NCBI RefSeq assembly: GCF_008711155.1
Contig: NZ_VUYQ01000002.1
Span: forward strand, 62,001-126,000
DNA: 64,000 nt
DNA from: Dechloromonas sp. CZR5
GTDB taxonomy: Bacteria > Pseudomonadota > Gammaproteobacteria > Burkholderiales > Rhodocyclaceae
Direction of reading: 5' to 3'
Shown here: positions 44,949-54,785 of the stretch, in pieces
Layout: each line of letters starts with the position of its first letter
Numbering within the stretch: position 1 is the stretch's first letter
Program-made: the position numbers and the translations under genes
The notes under the pieces: model-generated
Seen by the model: only the letters and a program-made list of their open reading frames with translations
Databases searched by the model: none
Told to the model about the DNA's origin: nothing

Positions 44949-46262
44949 ATGAGCCAAATCATCGAAGTCAAAGTCCCGGATATCGGCGATTTCTCCGACG
45001 TGCCGGTCATCGACCTGTTCGTCAAGGTCGGCGATAGCATCAAGGTCGACGACGCCATCGCCACCCTCGAATCCGACAAGGCGACCATGGACGTGCCGAG
45101 CACCGTTGCCGGTGTGGTCAAGGAAGTGCTGGTCCAGCTCGGCTCCAAGGTCAGCGAAGGTGCGCTGCTGATCAAGGTCGAAACCGGTGCTGGCGCTGCT
45201 GAAGCCGCCCCGGCTCCGCAAGCAGCTGCCCCGGCCGCAGCGCCCGCGCCTGCCGTCGCTCCGGCTCCGGTTGCAGCGCCGGCCGCTGCCCCTGCTGCCG
45301 CGCCGGCCGCATTGGCCCCGGCCCTGCCGATCGGTTCCAAGGTTCATGCCTCGCCGTCCGTCCGCGCCTATGCCCGCGAACTGGGCATCGACCTGAGCAA
45401 GGTCACCGCCACCGGACCGAAGGGCCGCCTGGTCAAGGAAGACCTGACCAAGTACGTCAAGGCCGTGCTGTCCGGCGCCATTTCCGGCCCGGTCGCCTCC
45501 GCCGGCGGCGGCATCAGCGGTGGTGGCACGCTCGACCTGCTGCCCTGGCCGAAGGTCGATTTCAGCAAGTTCGGTGAGATCGAAGTCAAGCCGCTGTCGC
45601 GCATCAAGAAGATTTCCGGCCAGAACCTGTCGCGCAACTGGGTGATGATCCCGGCCGTGACCTATCACGAAGACGCCGACATCACCGACCTCGAAGCCTT
45701 CCGCGTCCAGTTGAACAAGGAAAACGAGAAGTCCGGCAACAAGCTGACCATGCTCGCCTTCCTGATCAAGGCCTGCGTCAAGGCCATGCAGCGCTTCCCG
45801 GAATTCAACGCCTCGCTCGACGGCGACAACCTGGTGCTGAAGAAGTACTTCAACATCGGCTTCGCGGCCGACACCCCGAACGGCCTGGTCGTGCCGGTGG
45901 TCAAGAATGCCGACAAGAAGGGCGTCTTCGAGATCGCCAAGGAAACCGGCGAACTGGCCAAGCTGGCCCGTGACGGCAAGCTCAAGCCGGCCGACATGTC
46001 CGGCGCGTGCTTCACCATTTCCAGCCTGGGCGGTATCGGCGGCACCTACTTCGCGCCCATCGTCAATGCACCGGAAGTCGCCATCCTCGGCGTCAACAAG
46101 TCGGCCATGAAGCCGGTGTGGGACGGCAAGCAGTTTGTGCCGCGCCTGACCCTGCCGCTGTCGCTGACCGCCGATCACCGCGTCATCGACGGCGCGCTGG
46201 CTACCCGCTTCAACGTCTATGTCGCCGAACTGCTGGCCGACATGCGCCGCATGATCGTCTAA
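44949..46262 (+). CDS. aceF: Dihydrolipoamide acetyltransferase E2
   Basis: A 437-residue E2 with one lipoyl domain (about 1-80, lipoyl Lys in SDKATMDVPS), an Ala/Pro linker (about 82-125), a peripheral subunit-binding domain (HASPSVRAYARELGIDLSKV), and a C-terminal catalytic domain with active-site LTADHRVIDGALATRF. GGAGG precedes ATG 44949. It carries a single lipoyl domain where E. coli has three. Confidence 0.96.
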   Translation: MSQIIEVKVPDIGDFSDVPVIDLFVKVGDSIKVDDAIATLESDKATMDVPSTVAGVVKEVLVQLGSKVSEGALLIKVETGAGAAEAAPAPQAAAPAAAPAPAVAPAPVAAPAAAPAAAPAALAPALPIGSKVHASPSVRAYARELGIDLSKVTATGPKGRLVKEDLTKYVKAVLSGAISGPVASAGGGISGGGTLDLLPWPKVDFSKFGEIEVKPLSRIKKISGQNLSRNWVMIPAVTYHEDADITDLEAFRVQLNKENEKSGNKLTMLAFLIKACVKAMQRFPEFNASLDGDNLVLKKYFNIGFAADTPNGLVVPVVKNADKKGVFEIAKETGELAKLARDGKLKPADMSGACFTISSLGGIGGTYFAPIVNAPEVAILGVNKSAMKPVWDGKQFVPRLTLPLSLTADHRVIDGALATRFNVYVAELLADMRRMIV

Positions 46263-46274
46263 GGGAGAGTGAGC

Positions 46275-48047
46275 ATGAGTCTCGTTGAAGTCAAAGTCCC
46301 GGATATTGGCGATTTTTCCGACGTTCCTGTCATCGACCTGTTCGTCAAGGTCGGCGACAGCGTCAAGTTGGACGACGCCATCTGCACGCTGGAATCCGAC
46401 AAGGCCACGATGGATGTGCCCTCGCCGGTTGAAGGCACGGTCAAGGAAGTGCTGGTCCAACTCGGCTCCAAGGTCAGCGAAGGTACGCTGCTGATCAAAG
46501 TGGAAGCCGGTGCTGCGGCGGGTGCAGCGGCTCCGGCCGCCCAGCCTGCCGCCCCCGCTCCGGTGGCGGCACCGGTTGCTGCCCCAGCAGCAGCCAGCCA
46601 CGGCGGTTCGGCCGACATGGAATGCGAAATGCTCGTCCTCGGCGCCGGCCCCGGCGGCTATTCCGCCGCCTTCCGCGCCGCCGACCTCGGCCTCAAGACC
46701 GTCATCGTCGAGCGCTACGCCACCCTCGGCGGCGTCTGCCTCAACGTCGGTTGCATCCCATCCAAGGCCCTGCTGCACGTTGCTGCAGTGATGGAAGAGG
46801 CCCAGCACGCGTCCGACCTCGGTGTCACCTTCGCCGCCCCGACGGTCGATATCGACAAGCTGCGCGCCCACAAGGACAAGGTCGTCGGCAAGCTGACCGG
46901 CGGCCTGGCCGGCATGGCCAAGGGCCGCAAGGTCGACATCGTGCGCGGCTATGGTGCCTTCCTCGATCCGAACCACATCGAGGTCGAAGTCACCGACGGC
47001 ACGTCGCAAGACAAGACCGGTGCCAAGAAGGTCATCAAGTTCAAGCAGTGCATCATCGCCGCCGGTTCGGCGGCCGTGCATCTGCCCTTCATCCCGCGCG
47101 ACCCGCGCATCGTCGATTCGACTGGCGCGCTGGAACTGCGCTTCGTGCCGAAGAAGATGCTGGTCATCGGCGGCGGCATCATCGGCCTGGAAATGGCCAC
47201 TGTCTATTCCACCCTCGGCGCCCGCGTCGATGTCGTGGAGATGATGGACGGCCTGATGCAGGGTCCGGATCGCGATGCCGTCAAGGTCTGGGAGAAGCAG
47301 AATGCCAGCCGTTTCGACAAGATCATGCTGAAGACCAAGACGGTCGCTGTCGATGCCAGGGAAGATGGCCTGTACGTCACTTTTGAAGGCGAAGGCGTGT
47401 CGCCGGAACCGGTCAAGTACGACATGATCCTGCAAGCCGCCGGCCGGGCGCCGAATGGCAAGAAGATCGCCGCCGAGAAGGCCGGCGTCGTCGTCACCGA
47501 CCGCGGTTTCATCCCGGTCGATGCGCAGATGCGGACCAACGTGCCGCATATCTTCGCCATTGGCGATGTCGTCGGTCAGCCGATGTTGGCCCACAAGGCG
47601 GTGCATGAGGCGCACGTCGCGGCGGAAGTCGCGGCCGGCCACAAGGCGGCTTTCGATGCGCAGGTGATTCCGGGCGTGGCCTATACCCATCCGGAAGTGG
47701 CATGGGTCGGCTATACCGAGGAGCAGGCGAAGAAGGAAGGGCGCAAGGTCGAGACGGCCAAGTTCCCGTGGGCGGCTTCCGGCCGCGCCATCGCCAACGG
47801 TGCCGACTACGGCTTCACCAAGCTGATCTTCGATGCCGAGACGCATCGCGTCATCGGCGGCGCCATCGTCGGCCCGTCGGCCGGCGACATGATCGGCGAG
47901 GTTTGCCTGGCGATCGAAATGGGCTGCGATGCGGTCGATATCGGCAAGACCATTCACCCACACCCGACCCTGGGCGAAACCGTCGGCATGGCTGCCGAAG
48001 TCGCTCACGGTTCTTGCACGGATGTCCCGCCCCCGCGCAAGAAGTAA
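46275..48047 (+). CDS. lpdA: Dihydrolipoamide dehydrogenase with N-terminal lipoyl domain
   Basis: A 590-residue E3. Residues 1-80 are a lipoyl domain nearly identical to that of AceF (SDKATMDVPS), then an Ala/Pro linker, then the flavoprotein: FAD motif VLGAGPGGYSAAFRAADLGL, redox-active GGVCLNVGCIPSKALL, NAD motif VIGGGIIGLEMATVYSTLGA and the His-Glu of HPHPTLGETVGM. The extra lipoyl domain is usual in this lineage. GGGAGAG precedes ATG 46275. Confidence 0.96.
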   Translation: MSLVEVKVPDIGDFSDVPVIDLFVKVGDSVKLDDAICTLESDKATMDVPSPVEGTVKEVLVQLGSKVSEGTLLIKVEAGAAAGAAAPAAQPAAPAPVAAPVAAPAAASHGGSADMECEMLVLGAGPGGYSAAFRAADLGLKTVIVERYATLGGVCLNVGCIPSKALLHVAAVMEEAQHASDLGVTFAAPTVDIDKLRAHKDKVVGKLTGGLAGMAKGRKVDIVRGYGAFLDPNHIEVEVTDGTSQDKTGAKKVIKFKQCIIAAGSAAVHLPFIPRDPRIVDSTGALELRFVPKKMLVIGGGIIGLEMATVYSTLGARVDVVEMMDGLMQGPDRDAVKVWEKQNASRFDKIMLKTKTVAVDAREDGLYVTFEGEGVSPEPVKYDMILQAAGRAPNGKKIAAEKAGVVVTDRGFIPVDAQMRTNVPHIFAIGDVVGQPMLAHKAVHEAHVAAEVAAGHKAAFDAQVIPGVAYTHPEVAWVGYTEEQAKKEGRKVETAKFPWAASGRAIANGADYGFTKLIFDAETHRVIGGAIVGPSAGDMIGEVCLAIEMGCDAVDIGKTIHPHPTLGETVGMAAEVAHGSCTDVPPPRKK

Positions 48048-48094
48048 GGATCTCAGAGCCTCTGCGTTACGCTAAGCAATTAGCGTTCGGTTTG

Positions 48095-48123
48095 GGCGAC
48101 GGCTAGCGCCGTCGCCTTTTTTT
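48095..48123 (+). terminator. Rho-independent terminator of the aceE operon
   Basis: GGCGACGGC and GCCGTCGCC form a perfect 9-bp stem with a TAGC loop, followed by seven T. It lies 48 bases after the lpdA stop. Confidence 0.93.
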
Positions 48124-48236
48124 CATCCGGCGCCGCGCTCGTCACAGCGCGCTTTTCGCCAGATCGGCCGCAACGCATGCCATCCGCCAGGGAGCGGATC
48201 ATCCCTCCGGGCGCGACGGCTTTTCCCGCGTTTCAT

Positions 48237-49154
48237 TCACGCCTTGATCTGGATCGACTGCAGCAACCGGGCGCAGCGCTCCGCCAGGAATCCCCGCAGT
48301 GCCTGCACCATCGGGCTGACCTGACGCCTGTCGGCGCAGATCAGATTGAGCGGCGCCAACTCGCCCGACCATTCCGTACACAGGCCCACCAGCCGGCCGT
48401 CCCGCAAATCGTCGGCGACATCGAGCGTCGATTTGTAGGCGATCCCATGGCCGGCCAGCGCCCAGCGGCGCACCGCATCGCCGTCGTCGGAAACGCGGTT
48501 GCCGCGTACCTGCACCGACACCTCCCGTCCATCACGGAAGAAGTGCCAGCGGTCATGAACGGTATCGCCCAGCGTAAAGCACAGGCAACTGTGGTCAATC
48601 AACGCTTCCGGATAAGCCGGCACGCCGGCACGTGCCAGATAAGCCGGCGCCGCACACAGGATGCGACGGTTCCGCGGCTCAACCGGCAGGGCCACCAGGC
48701 TGGAGTCGGGCAGGGCGCCGTAACGCAGGGCAAGATCCACGGGCTTGCGATAGATGTCGGTCAGCCGGTCGGAGAGCAGCAGGCGCAGCTGGATGCGCGG
48801 ATGGAGCACCTGGAAATCATCCAGCCAGTTCAGCACGACATTGCGCCCCAGATCGGAAGGGAGCGACAACTGCAAGATTCCGCGCAAGGCGGCACTGCCG
48901 GTCAGTGCCGCATCCCGCCCGTCGGCCAGCACCTGCAGCGCCTGCCGGCAAGGCTCCAGGAAAACCTGACCTTCGCGCGTCAGGCGCAGGCTGCGTGTGG
49001 TACGCAGGAAGAGCGGGGCATCGACCTCCGCCTCCAGCCGCTTCACCGCCAGGCTGGCCGCAGCCGGGCTCAAGTCCAGATGCCGGGCGGCCGCCGACAG
49101 GCTGCCGGTGTCGGCCGCCAGAACGAAAACCTCCATGTCCCGCAACATGCGCAT
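48237..49154 (-). CDS. LysR-family regulator (A)
   Basis: A 305-residue LysR protein: HTH MEVFVLAADTGSLSAAARHL DLSPAAASLAVKRLE, effector domain from about 90 (ILQLSLPSDLGRNVVLNWLD). Divergent from the reductase operon starting at 49286, which it probably controls. It is clearly paralogous to the LysR protein at 55812. Either MRML or the later MEVF could be the start. Confidence 0.92.
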   Translation of the reverse strand: MRMLRDMEVFVLAADTGSLSAAARHLDLSPAAASLAVKRLEAEVDAPLFLRTTRSLRLTREGQVFLEPCRQALQVLADGRDAALTGSAALRGILQLSLPSDLGRNVVLNWLDDFQVLHPRIQLRLLLSDRLTDIYRKPVDLALRYGALPDSSLVALPVEPRNRRILCAAPAYLARAGVPAYPEALIDHSCLCFTLGDTVHDRWHFFRDGREVSVQVRGNRVSDDGDAVRRWALAGHGIAYKSTLDVADDLRDGRLVGLCTEWSGELAPLNLICADRRQVSPMVQALRGFLAERCARLLQSIQIKA

Positions 49155-49183
49155 GGCGCCATCCTAATGCGCCTCCCCGCAAT

Positions 49184-49214
49184 TTTCAACGAATCATTGA
49201 AAGTCAATCTCCAT
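49184..49214. promoter_or_regulatory. LysR-type operator and shared motif
   Basis: TTTCAA-N7-TTGAAA (49184-49202) is a perfect dyad in the divergent region. Overlapping it, AAGTCAATCTCCAT (49201-49214) recurs with one change upstream of the other LysR-linked gene (56788-56801). Confidence 0.6.
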
Positions 49215-49285
49215 TTGCCTGCTTTTTAAACAGATGGATCGCTCGCATCATTCGTCCATCGCCATTCAACCCGACGTGCAAAGCC

Positions 49286-49714
49286 ATGGACACCGCCCCG
49301 ACGCCACCCGAGCACTGGCAGTTCGATCACCTCAGCCTGGTCACCTCATCGCCAGCGGACGGCACCGCCAGCGTGCTGGCCGATCTGCTCGGCCTGCGCC
49401 CCGGCTATCGCCCGCCGTTTCCCTTCCCCGGGCGCTGGTTCTACAACGGCGATCAGGCCAGCCTGCATGTCATCGACGCACCGGCCACGCTCTCGCCTGA
49501 AACAACGGCCACCGCCATCAGCCATATCGCCTTCCGCAGCGATGCCTCGCTCAATTCCCTGCTGCCACGCCTGAACGCGACAGGAAAGCCCTATCGCGTC
49601 ATGCGCATACCGGAACAACAGACCGTCCAGATTTTTGTTCAGATGAACAAGGAGTTGCTCATCGAACTGGATGTTCCGGCAAGCGCCGACGACCCTTCCC
49701 CAGCCGACTACTGA
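49286..49714 (+). CDS. VOC/glyoxalase-family protein
   Basis: A 142-residue vicinal-oxygen-chelate protein with HWQFDHLSLVTSSPADGTAS at the start and ISHIAFRSDASLNSLLPRLN later, the two beta-alpha-beta modules. Substrate unknown. First gene of a rightward run of reductases, divergent from LysR (A). Confidence 0.85.
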   Translation: MDTAPTPPEHWQFDHLSLVTSSPADGTASVLADLLGLRPGYRPPFPFPGRWFYNGDQASLHVIDAPATLSPETTATAISHIAFRSDASLNSLLPRLNATGKPYRVMRIPEQQTVQIFVQMNKELLIELDVPASADDPSPADY

Positions 49715-49736
49715 TCACCTCAGGAGGTGCCCGACC

Positions 49737-50852
49737 ATGAACGACAAGCAGATACCCTCTCCTCTCTTCTTCCCCGAGCAGCTGGGTAGTTTCATGCTGC
49801 CCAACCGCGTCGCTCTGGCCCCGATGACCCGTTGCCGGACCACCCAGCCGGGCGACGTGCCCAATGCCTTGATGGCCGAGTATTACGCCCAGCGGGCCGG
49901 CGCCGGCCTGATGATCAGCGAGGCCACGCAGATTTCCCGTCAGGGACAGGGCTACAGCTTCACGCCGGGCATCTACTCGGCCGAGCAGGTCGCTGGCTGG
50001 CGGCTGGTCACCGATGCCGTGCATGCGGCGGGCGGCCGCATCTTCCTGCAGCTCTGGCATGTCGGCCGCATGTCGCACGCCAGCTTCCACGACGGCCGCG
50101 CCCCGGTCGCGCCCTCCGCGCTGTTACCCGATGCCCAGGTCTGGGTCGTGGGTGAGGACGGGATCGGTCGCATGGTCGACTGCCCCTTGCCGCGCGCCCT
50201 CGGCATCGATGAAATTGCCGCGATCGTCGGCGACTTCCGGCGCGCTGCCGCCAACGCCATGGTGGCCGGTTTCGACGGGGTCGAAATCCACGGTGCCAAC
50301 GGCTACCTGATCGACCAGTTCCTGCGCAGCACCTCCAACCAGCGGACCGATGACTACGGCGGCAGCATCTCCAACCGCGTGCGCTTCGCCGACGAAGTCA
50401 TCTCTGCCGTTGCCGACGAAATCGGCCCGCAGCGCGTCGGCATCCGCCTGTCGCCCTACATTACCGCTCGCGGCATGGCCTGCCCGGAAATCATCTCGAC
50501 CATCCTCAAGGTGGCGCGCCTGGCCGAGGCCAAGCGCATCGCCTATATCCACCTCTCGGAAGCCGACTGGGACGACGCTCCGCAGATACCGTCGCACTTC
50601 CGGCATGAACTGCGCCGCCAATTCGGCGGGGCAATCATCGTCGCCGGGCGCTACGACCAGTCCCGCGCCGAGGAAATCATCGATATCGGCCTGGCCGACA
50701 TGGTCGCCTTCGGCCGTCCCTTCATCGCCAACCCCGACCTGCCGGCCCGCATGGCCAACGGCTGGCCGCTTGCCGACTTCGATCCCACCACGCTGTTCGG
50801 CGGAGACGGGCGCGGCTATGTGGACTACCCGGCCCATGCCGTGAGCCGGTAA
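49737..50852 (+). CDS. Old Yellow Enzyme-family ene-reductase
   Basis: A 371-residue FMN enzyme of the NemA/OYE family: LPNRVALAPMTRCRTTQPGD, FLQLWHVGRMSHASFHDGRA, VEIHGANGYLIDQFLRSTSN QRTDDYGG and DMVAFGRPFIANPDLPARMA. It reduces activated alkenes or nitro compounds with NAD(P)H. The GGAGG before ATG 49737 sets the start. Its neighbours fit an electrophile-detoxification set. Confidence 0.93.
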   Translation: MNDKQIPSPLFFPEQLGSFMLPNRVALAPMTRCRTTQPGDVPNALMAEYYAQRAGAGLMISEATQISRQGQGYSFTPGIYSAEQVAGWRLVTDAVHAAGGRIFLQLWHVGRMSHASFHDGRAPVAPSALLPDAQVWVVGEDGIGRMVDCPLPRALGIDEIAAIVGDFRRAAANAMVAGFDGVEIHGANGYLIDQFLRSTSNQRTDDYGGSISNRVRFADEVISAVADEIGPQRVGIRLSPYITARGMACPEIISTILKVARLAEAKRIAYIHLSEADWDDAPQIPSHFRHELRRQFGGAIIVAGRYDQSRAEEIIDIGLADMVAFGRPFIANPDLPARMANGWPLADFDPTTLFGGDGRGYVDYPAHAVSR

Positions 50853-50867
50853 CAAAGGAAAACCGAC

Positions 50868-51155
50868 ATGTCCTTAAGCATTATCGCCACCATCGTCGCC
50901 CAGGCCGAGCACCGCGAAACGGTCCTCCAGGCATTGACCGCCATGCTCGCCCCCACCCGTGCCGAAGCCGGCTGCCGACAGTACGACCTGCATGTTGACC
51001 AGAGCGACCCGAACCGCCTGGTCATGATCGAACGCTGGAGCGACGACGCCGCACTCGACGCCCATATCGCCACATCGCACATGGCGCAGCTCAAGGCGGT
51101 CATTGCCGATAAAACCGCCGGCATCGACATCCAGCGCCTCACCCATGTCGCCTGA
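50868..51155 (+). CDS. Antibiotic biosynthesis monooxygenase (ABM)-family protein
   Basis: The 95-residue dimeric ferredoxin-like protein MSLSIIATIVAQAEHRETVL with AEAGCRQYDLHVDQSDPNRL VMIERWSDDAALDAHIATSH is a typical YgiN-like ABM member, perhaps a quinol monooxygenase. Substrate not deducible. Confidence 0.88.
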   Translation: MSLSIIATIVAQAEHRETVLQALTAMLAPTRAEAGCRQYDLHVDQSDPNRLVMIERWSDDAALDAHIATSHMAQLKAVIADKTAGIDIQRLTHVA

Positions 51156-51176
51156 CATCCAGACCAAGGAATTCCC

Positions 51177-52196
51177 ATGAAAGCCGTTGCCTACCAAAAC
51201 ACGCTGCCCATCGACAATCCGGCCGCCCTGCAGGATATCGAACTGCCCGACCCCGTCGCGACCGGGCGTGACCTGCTGGTCGAAGTCAAAGCGATCTCCG
51301 TCAATCCGGTCGACACCAAGATTCGCGCCGGGCGCCAGCCCGCTGCGGGCCAGTGGGGCGTGCTGGGCTGGGATGCCGCCGGTGTCGTCCGCGCCGTCGG
51401 CCCCGATGTCACGCTGTTCAAGCCGGGCGACCGCGTCTGGTACGCCGGCGATATCACCCGCCCGGGCAGCAATGCGGAGCTGCAGCTGGTCGATGAACGC
51501 ATCGTCGGCCGCATGCCGGCCCGGTTGGGTTTTGCCGAAGCCGCAGCCCTGCCGCTGACCGCCATCACCGCCTGGGAACTGCTCTTCGACCGACTCGGCG
51601 TCGCCCCAGGCAAGCGCCCGAGCGAGGACTCGCTGCTCATCGTCGGCGCAGCCGGCGGCGTCGGCTCCATCCTCACCCAACTGGCCAGCCGCCTGACTTC
51701 GCTGACGGTCATCGGCACCGCCTCCCGCCCCGAGACCCAGGCCTGGGTGCGCGAACTCGGCGCCCACCACGTCATCGACCACAACCAGCCCTTCGCCGCC
51801 GAACTGGCGCGTATCGGCCGGAAGAACGTCACCCTGGTGGCCAGCCTCAACAACACGCAAGGGCATTTCGGGCAGATCGTCGACGTCATGGCCCCGCAAG
51901 GCCGTTTTGCCTTGATCGACGATCCGTCCGTCCCGCTCGACATCATGAAGCTCAAGGGCAAGAGCATCTCGCTGCACTGGGAGCTGATGTTCACCCGTTC
52001 GCTGTTCCAGACCGCCGACATGATCGCCCAGCACCGCCTGCTCAACGAGGTTGCCGCCCTGGTCGACGAAGGGGTCATCCGGACCACCCTCGGCGAGCAT
52101 TTCGGCGCCATCAACGCAGCCAATCTGAAGCAGGCCCATGCGCATATTGAAAGCGGCAAGGCGCGCGGCAAGATCGTTCTCGAAAACTTCAGCTGA
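51177..52196 (+). CDS. Zinc-type alcohol dehydrogenase-like quinone oxidoreductase
   Basis: A 339-residue MDR enzyme: EVKAISVNPVDTKIRAGRQP, GWDAAGVVRAVGPDVTLFKP GD and [20 protein letters not shown] (NADP-binding). The catalytic zinc cysteines are absent, as expected in quinone oxidoreductases of the ZADH family. Same operon as the OYE gene. Confidence 0.9.
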   Translation: MKAVAYQNTLPIDNPAALQDIELPDPVATGRDLLVEVKAISVNPVDTKIRAGRQPAAGQWGVLGWDAAGVVRAVGPDVTLFKPGDRVWYAGDITRPGSNAELQLVDERIVGRMPARLGFAEAAALPLTAITAWELLFDRLGVAPGKRPSEDSLLIVGAAGGVGSILTQLASRLTSLTVIGTASRPETQAWVRELGAHHVIDHNQPFAAELARIGRKNVTLVASLNNTQGHFGQIVDVMAPQGRFALIDDPSVPLDIMKLKGKSISLHWELMFTRSLFQTADMIAQHRLLNEVAALVDEGVIRTTLGEHFGAINAANLKQAHAHIESGKARGKIVLENFS

Positions 52197-52237
52197 CCAC
52201 ATCCGTACCACCCCAATTACCTCAGGGAGACATCTGC

Positions 52238-52891
52238 ATGAACATCGTCCATCACGCCCAGACCCGCTACACCACCAAGTCCTTCGACGCCAGCCGCAAG
52301 ATTCCGGCCGAGACCTTCGAGGAAATCCGCCAGCTGTTGCGCTTCGCGCCGTCATCGGTGAACTCGCAACCCTGGCACTTCGTCGTCGCCAGCAGCGACG
52401 AGGCCAAGGCGCGCATCGCCAAGGCCACCCAGCCCGGTTACGCCTACAACGAAGCCAAGATCAAGAACGCTTCGCACGTCATCGTCTTCTGCGCCCGCGC
52501 CGCCTTCGACGACGCCCACCTGGCAAGCCTGCTCGAACAGGAAGACAAGGACGGCCGCTTCGCCTCGCCGGAAGCCAAGGCCGGCCAGAACACCGCGCGC
52601 AGCTTCTACGTGAACCTGCACCGCTTCGACACCAAGGACGCCCAGCACTGGATGGAGAAGCAGGTCTACCTTGCCCTGGGCACCGCCCTGCTCGGCGCTT
52701 CGACGCTCGGCATCGACGCCTGCCCGATGGAAGGTTTCGACGCCCGCATCCTCGATGAGGAACTGGGGCTGCGCGCCAAGGGCTACACCGGCATCGTCAT
52801 TCTCTCGCTCGGCTACCGCAGCCCGGAAGACTTCAACGCCAAGCTGCCGAAGTCCCGCCTGCCGGAAACCGCCGTCTTCACCAATCTGTAA
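52238..52891 (+). CDS. nfsB: Oxygen-insensitive NAD(P)H nitroreductase
   Basis: A 217-residue FMN nitroreductase of the NfsB type: RYTTKSFDASRKIPAETFEE, LLRFAPSSVNSQPWHFVVAS and GASTLGIDACPMEGFDARIL are close to E. coli NfsB. It reduces nitro and quinone compounds. GGGAG precedes the ATG. Confidence 0.93.
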   Translation: MNIVHHAQTRYTTKSFDASRKIPAETFEEIRQLLRFAPSSVNSQPWHFVVASSDEAKARIAKATQPGYAYNEAKIKNASHVIVFCARAAFDDAHLASLLEQEDKDGRFASPEAKAGQNTARSFYVNLHRFDTKDAQHWMEKQVYLALGTALLGASTLGIDACPMEGFDARILDEELGLRAKGYTGIVILSLGYRSPEDFNAKLPKSRLPETAVFTNL

Positions 52892-52950
52892 TCCGGAGGG
52901 GGCGACCGCCCCTTTCACCAAGCCTCCCCATCGTTTTTCAAGGAACCGCC

Positions 52951-53508
52951 ATGAAGTCATTCTCCATGCGGGCGACCCCGATCGCCCTGCTGTTTGCCCT
53001 TGCCGCTGCCCCGGCCCTCGCTGCCGACTTCTCGCTGACCGTCTCCGGCATCAAGAACGGCCAGGCCGCCGCTGCCGAAAACTACTGGAACAACTTCGGC
53101 TGCTCGGGCGGCAACGTCATGCCCAAGCTTGAATGGAAGAACGCCCCGGCCGGCACCAAGAGTTTCGCGCTCACGTTCTACGACAAGGATGCGCCGACCG
53201 GTAGCGGCTTCTGGCACTGGGTTGCCTACAACATCCCGGCCGACACGCAGGGCCTGCCCGGCGGCGCCAACGGCGGCAGCCTGCCCGCCGGTGCCGTCGA
53301 AGGCAACACCGACCTCGGCAAACCGGGCTTCTTCGGCCCTTGCCCGCCGGTCGGCCGCAAGCATCACTACATATGGACCGTGCATGCATTGAAGACCGAT
53401 GCCCTGGCGGTCGACAAGAACGCCAGCCCCGCCCTGGTCGGTTTCTACCTCTGGCAGAACCGTCTCGGGGAAGCCTCGGTGACCGTCACCGCCGGCCCAC
53501 GCAAATAA
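52951..53508 (+). CDS. YbhB/YbcL (PEBP) family secreted protein
   Basis: A 185-residue protein with signal peptide (hydrophobic PIALLFALAAAPALA, cleavage near AADF), then PEBP motifs KSFALTFYDKDAPTGSGFWH WVAYNIPAD and GPCPPVGRKHHYIWTVHALK. Ligand unknown; periplasmic. Confidence 0.93.
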   Translation: MKSFSMRATPIALLFALAAAPALAADFSLTVSGIKNGQAAAAENYWNNFGCSGGNVMPKLEWKNAPAGTKSFALTFYDKDAPTGSGFWHWVAYNIPADTQGLPGGANGGSLPAGAVEGNTDLGKPGFFGPCPPVGRKHHYIWTVHALKTDALAVDKNASPALVGFYLWQNRLGEASVTVTAGPRK

Positions 53509-53526
53509 CCGCGAAAGGAAAACACC

Positions 53527-54006
53527 ATGACCCGCAACACCACCCGCGCCCTGACGACGGCCGTACTGCTCCTGCTCTCCGGCAGCGTCCTCGCCCAGCA
53601 ACTGCCGCAGCTCAAGCCCGACGAAGTGATCCGCTACCGCAAGGCGGGCTATGCCTTCATGAACTGGAACATGACCAAGCTCAAGGCCATGCTCGACGGC
53701 AGCGTCCCCTTCAACAAGGATCAGGCGCTGGCCGCCGCCGCCTCGATCAACAGCACCGTCAATTCCGGCATGGGCGCGCTCTACACCCCGGGATCGGACA
53801 AGGATTCAGGCAATGAAAAAACGCGCCTGAAATCGGAATTTTTCACCCAGCCCGACAAGGTCAAGGAAGTGGCCGGCGCCTACCGGATTGCCGGCACGAA
53901 GCTGGCCGCGGCCGCCGCCACTGGCGATCCGTCCCAGATCAAGCCCGCATTCGACGAAATGGGCAAGGCCTGCAAGGGCTGCCACGAAGCGTTCCGCAAG
54001 GACTGA
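53527..54006 (+). CDS. Cytochrome c'
   Basis: A 159-residue class II cytochrome: signal peptide ending in SGSVLAQ, four-helix bundle, and the C-terminal heme site [11 protein letters not shown]. Cytochromes c' bind nitric oxide. Downstream gene encodes a b-type cytochrome that could be its membrane partner. Confidence 0.93.
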   Translation: MTRNTTRALTTAVLLLLSGSVLAQQLPQLKPDEVIRYRKAGYAFMNWNMTKLKAMLDGSVPFNKDQALAAAASINSTVNSGMGALYTPGSDKDSGNEKTRLKSEFFTQPDKVKEVAGAYRIAGTKLAAAAATGDPSQIKPAFDEMGKACKGCHEAFRKD

Positions 54007-54021
54007 GCCAGGAGGCCCGCC

Positions 54022-54711
54022 ATGACCGCCAGCCGCATTCGCCTGTGGGACCTTCCCCTTCGCCTCTTTCACTGGAGCCTTGTCGCGACGGTGCTGGGCG
54101 CCATAAGCACCGGACTGATCGGCGGTGGCTGGATGGTCTGGCACGGGCGGCAGGGACTGGCGGTGGTTGGGCTGCTCGCATTCCGGCTGGTTTGGGGATT
54201 TGTCGGCTCCACCCACGCCCGCTTCGCCGCCTTTTTCCCGACACCGGGCAAGATCGCCGCCTACCTGCGCGGCCAATGGCAAGGCGTCGGCCACAACCCG
54301 CTGGGCGCGCTTTCCGTCTTCGCCCTGCTGGGCTTGCTGAGCGTCCAGGTCGCCAGCGGCCTGCTCGCCAACGACGACATCGCCTTCAACGGCCCGCTTT
54401 ATCCGCTGATCGACAAGGCGCTGAGCGATGCCGCCACCGGCTGGCATCGCCTGGTCGTCAATGCCCTCTACCTGCTGCTCGCGCTGCATGTCGCGGCCAT
54501 TGCGTTCCATGCCCGCATCAAGCGCCAGAATCTCGTCCGGCCCATGATCACCGGTTGGCACGAAGGCCCGGCCGAACAGGAGAGCCGGGGCGGCGGCCTC
54601 CCGCTCTTCGTTTGCGCGCTGATCGTTGCGCTCGCCGTGACCTACGCAGCCAGCGGCATGTGGATACCCGCTCCCGCCCCCCTGGCGCCGGCACCGACCA
54701 TGGACTGGTAG
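54022..54711 (+). CDS. Diheme cytochrome b561-type membrane protein
   Basis: A 229-residue protein with about five hydrophobic helices; [20 protein letters not shown] carries the first heme His and [20 protein letters not shown] the C-terminal pair. It resembles the Ni/Fe-hydrogenase b-type cytochrome family often found beside cytochrome c'. Probably passes electrons between quinone pool and the c-type cytochrome. Confidence 0.9.
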   Translation: MTASRIRLWDLPLRLFHWSLVATVLGAISTGLIGGGWMVWHGRQGLAVVGLLAFRLVWGFVGSTHARFAAFFPTPGKIAAYLRGQWQGVGHNPLGALSVFALLGLLSVQVASGLLANDDIAFNGPLYPLIDKALSDAATGWHRLVVNALYLLLALHVAAIAFHARIKRQNLVRPMITGWHEGPAEQESRGGGLPLFVCALIVALAVTYAASGMWIPAPAPLAPAPTMDW

Positions 54712-54785
54712 GCCGGCCAGCGTCACCGGCCGGCAAACACTCTTCGCCCCATCACCCGGGCAGCCCAATTGGAAAGGATTTCCGC

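Noticed and set aside
42206-48008. Very long open frames antisense to aceE, aceF and lpdA (about 1040 codons each)
   Set aside because: They mirror the codon bias of the sense genes in high-G+C DNA, show no domains and contradict the strong sense-strand homology.
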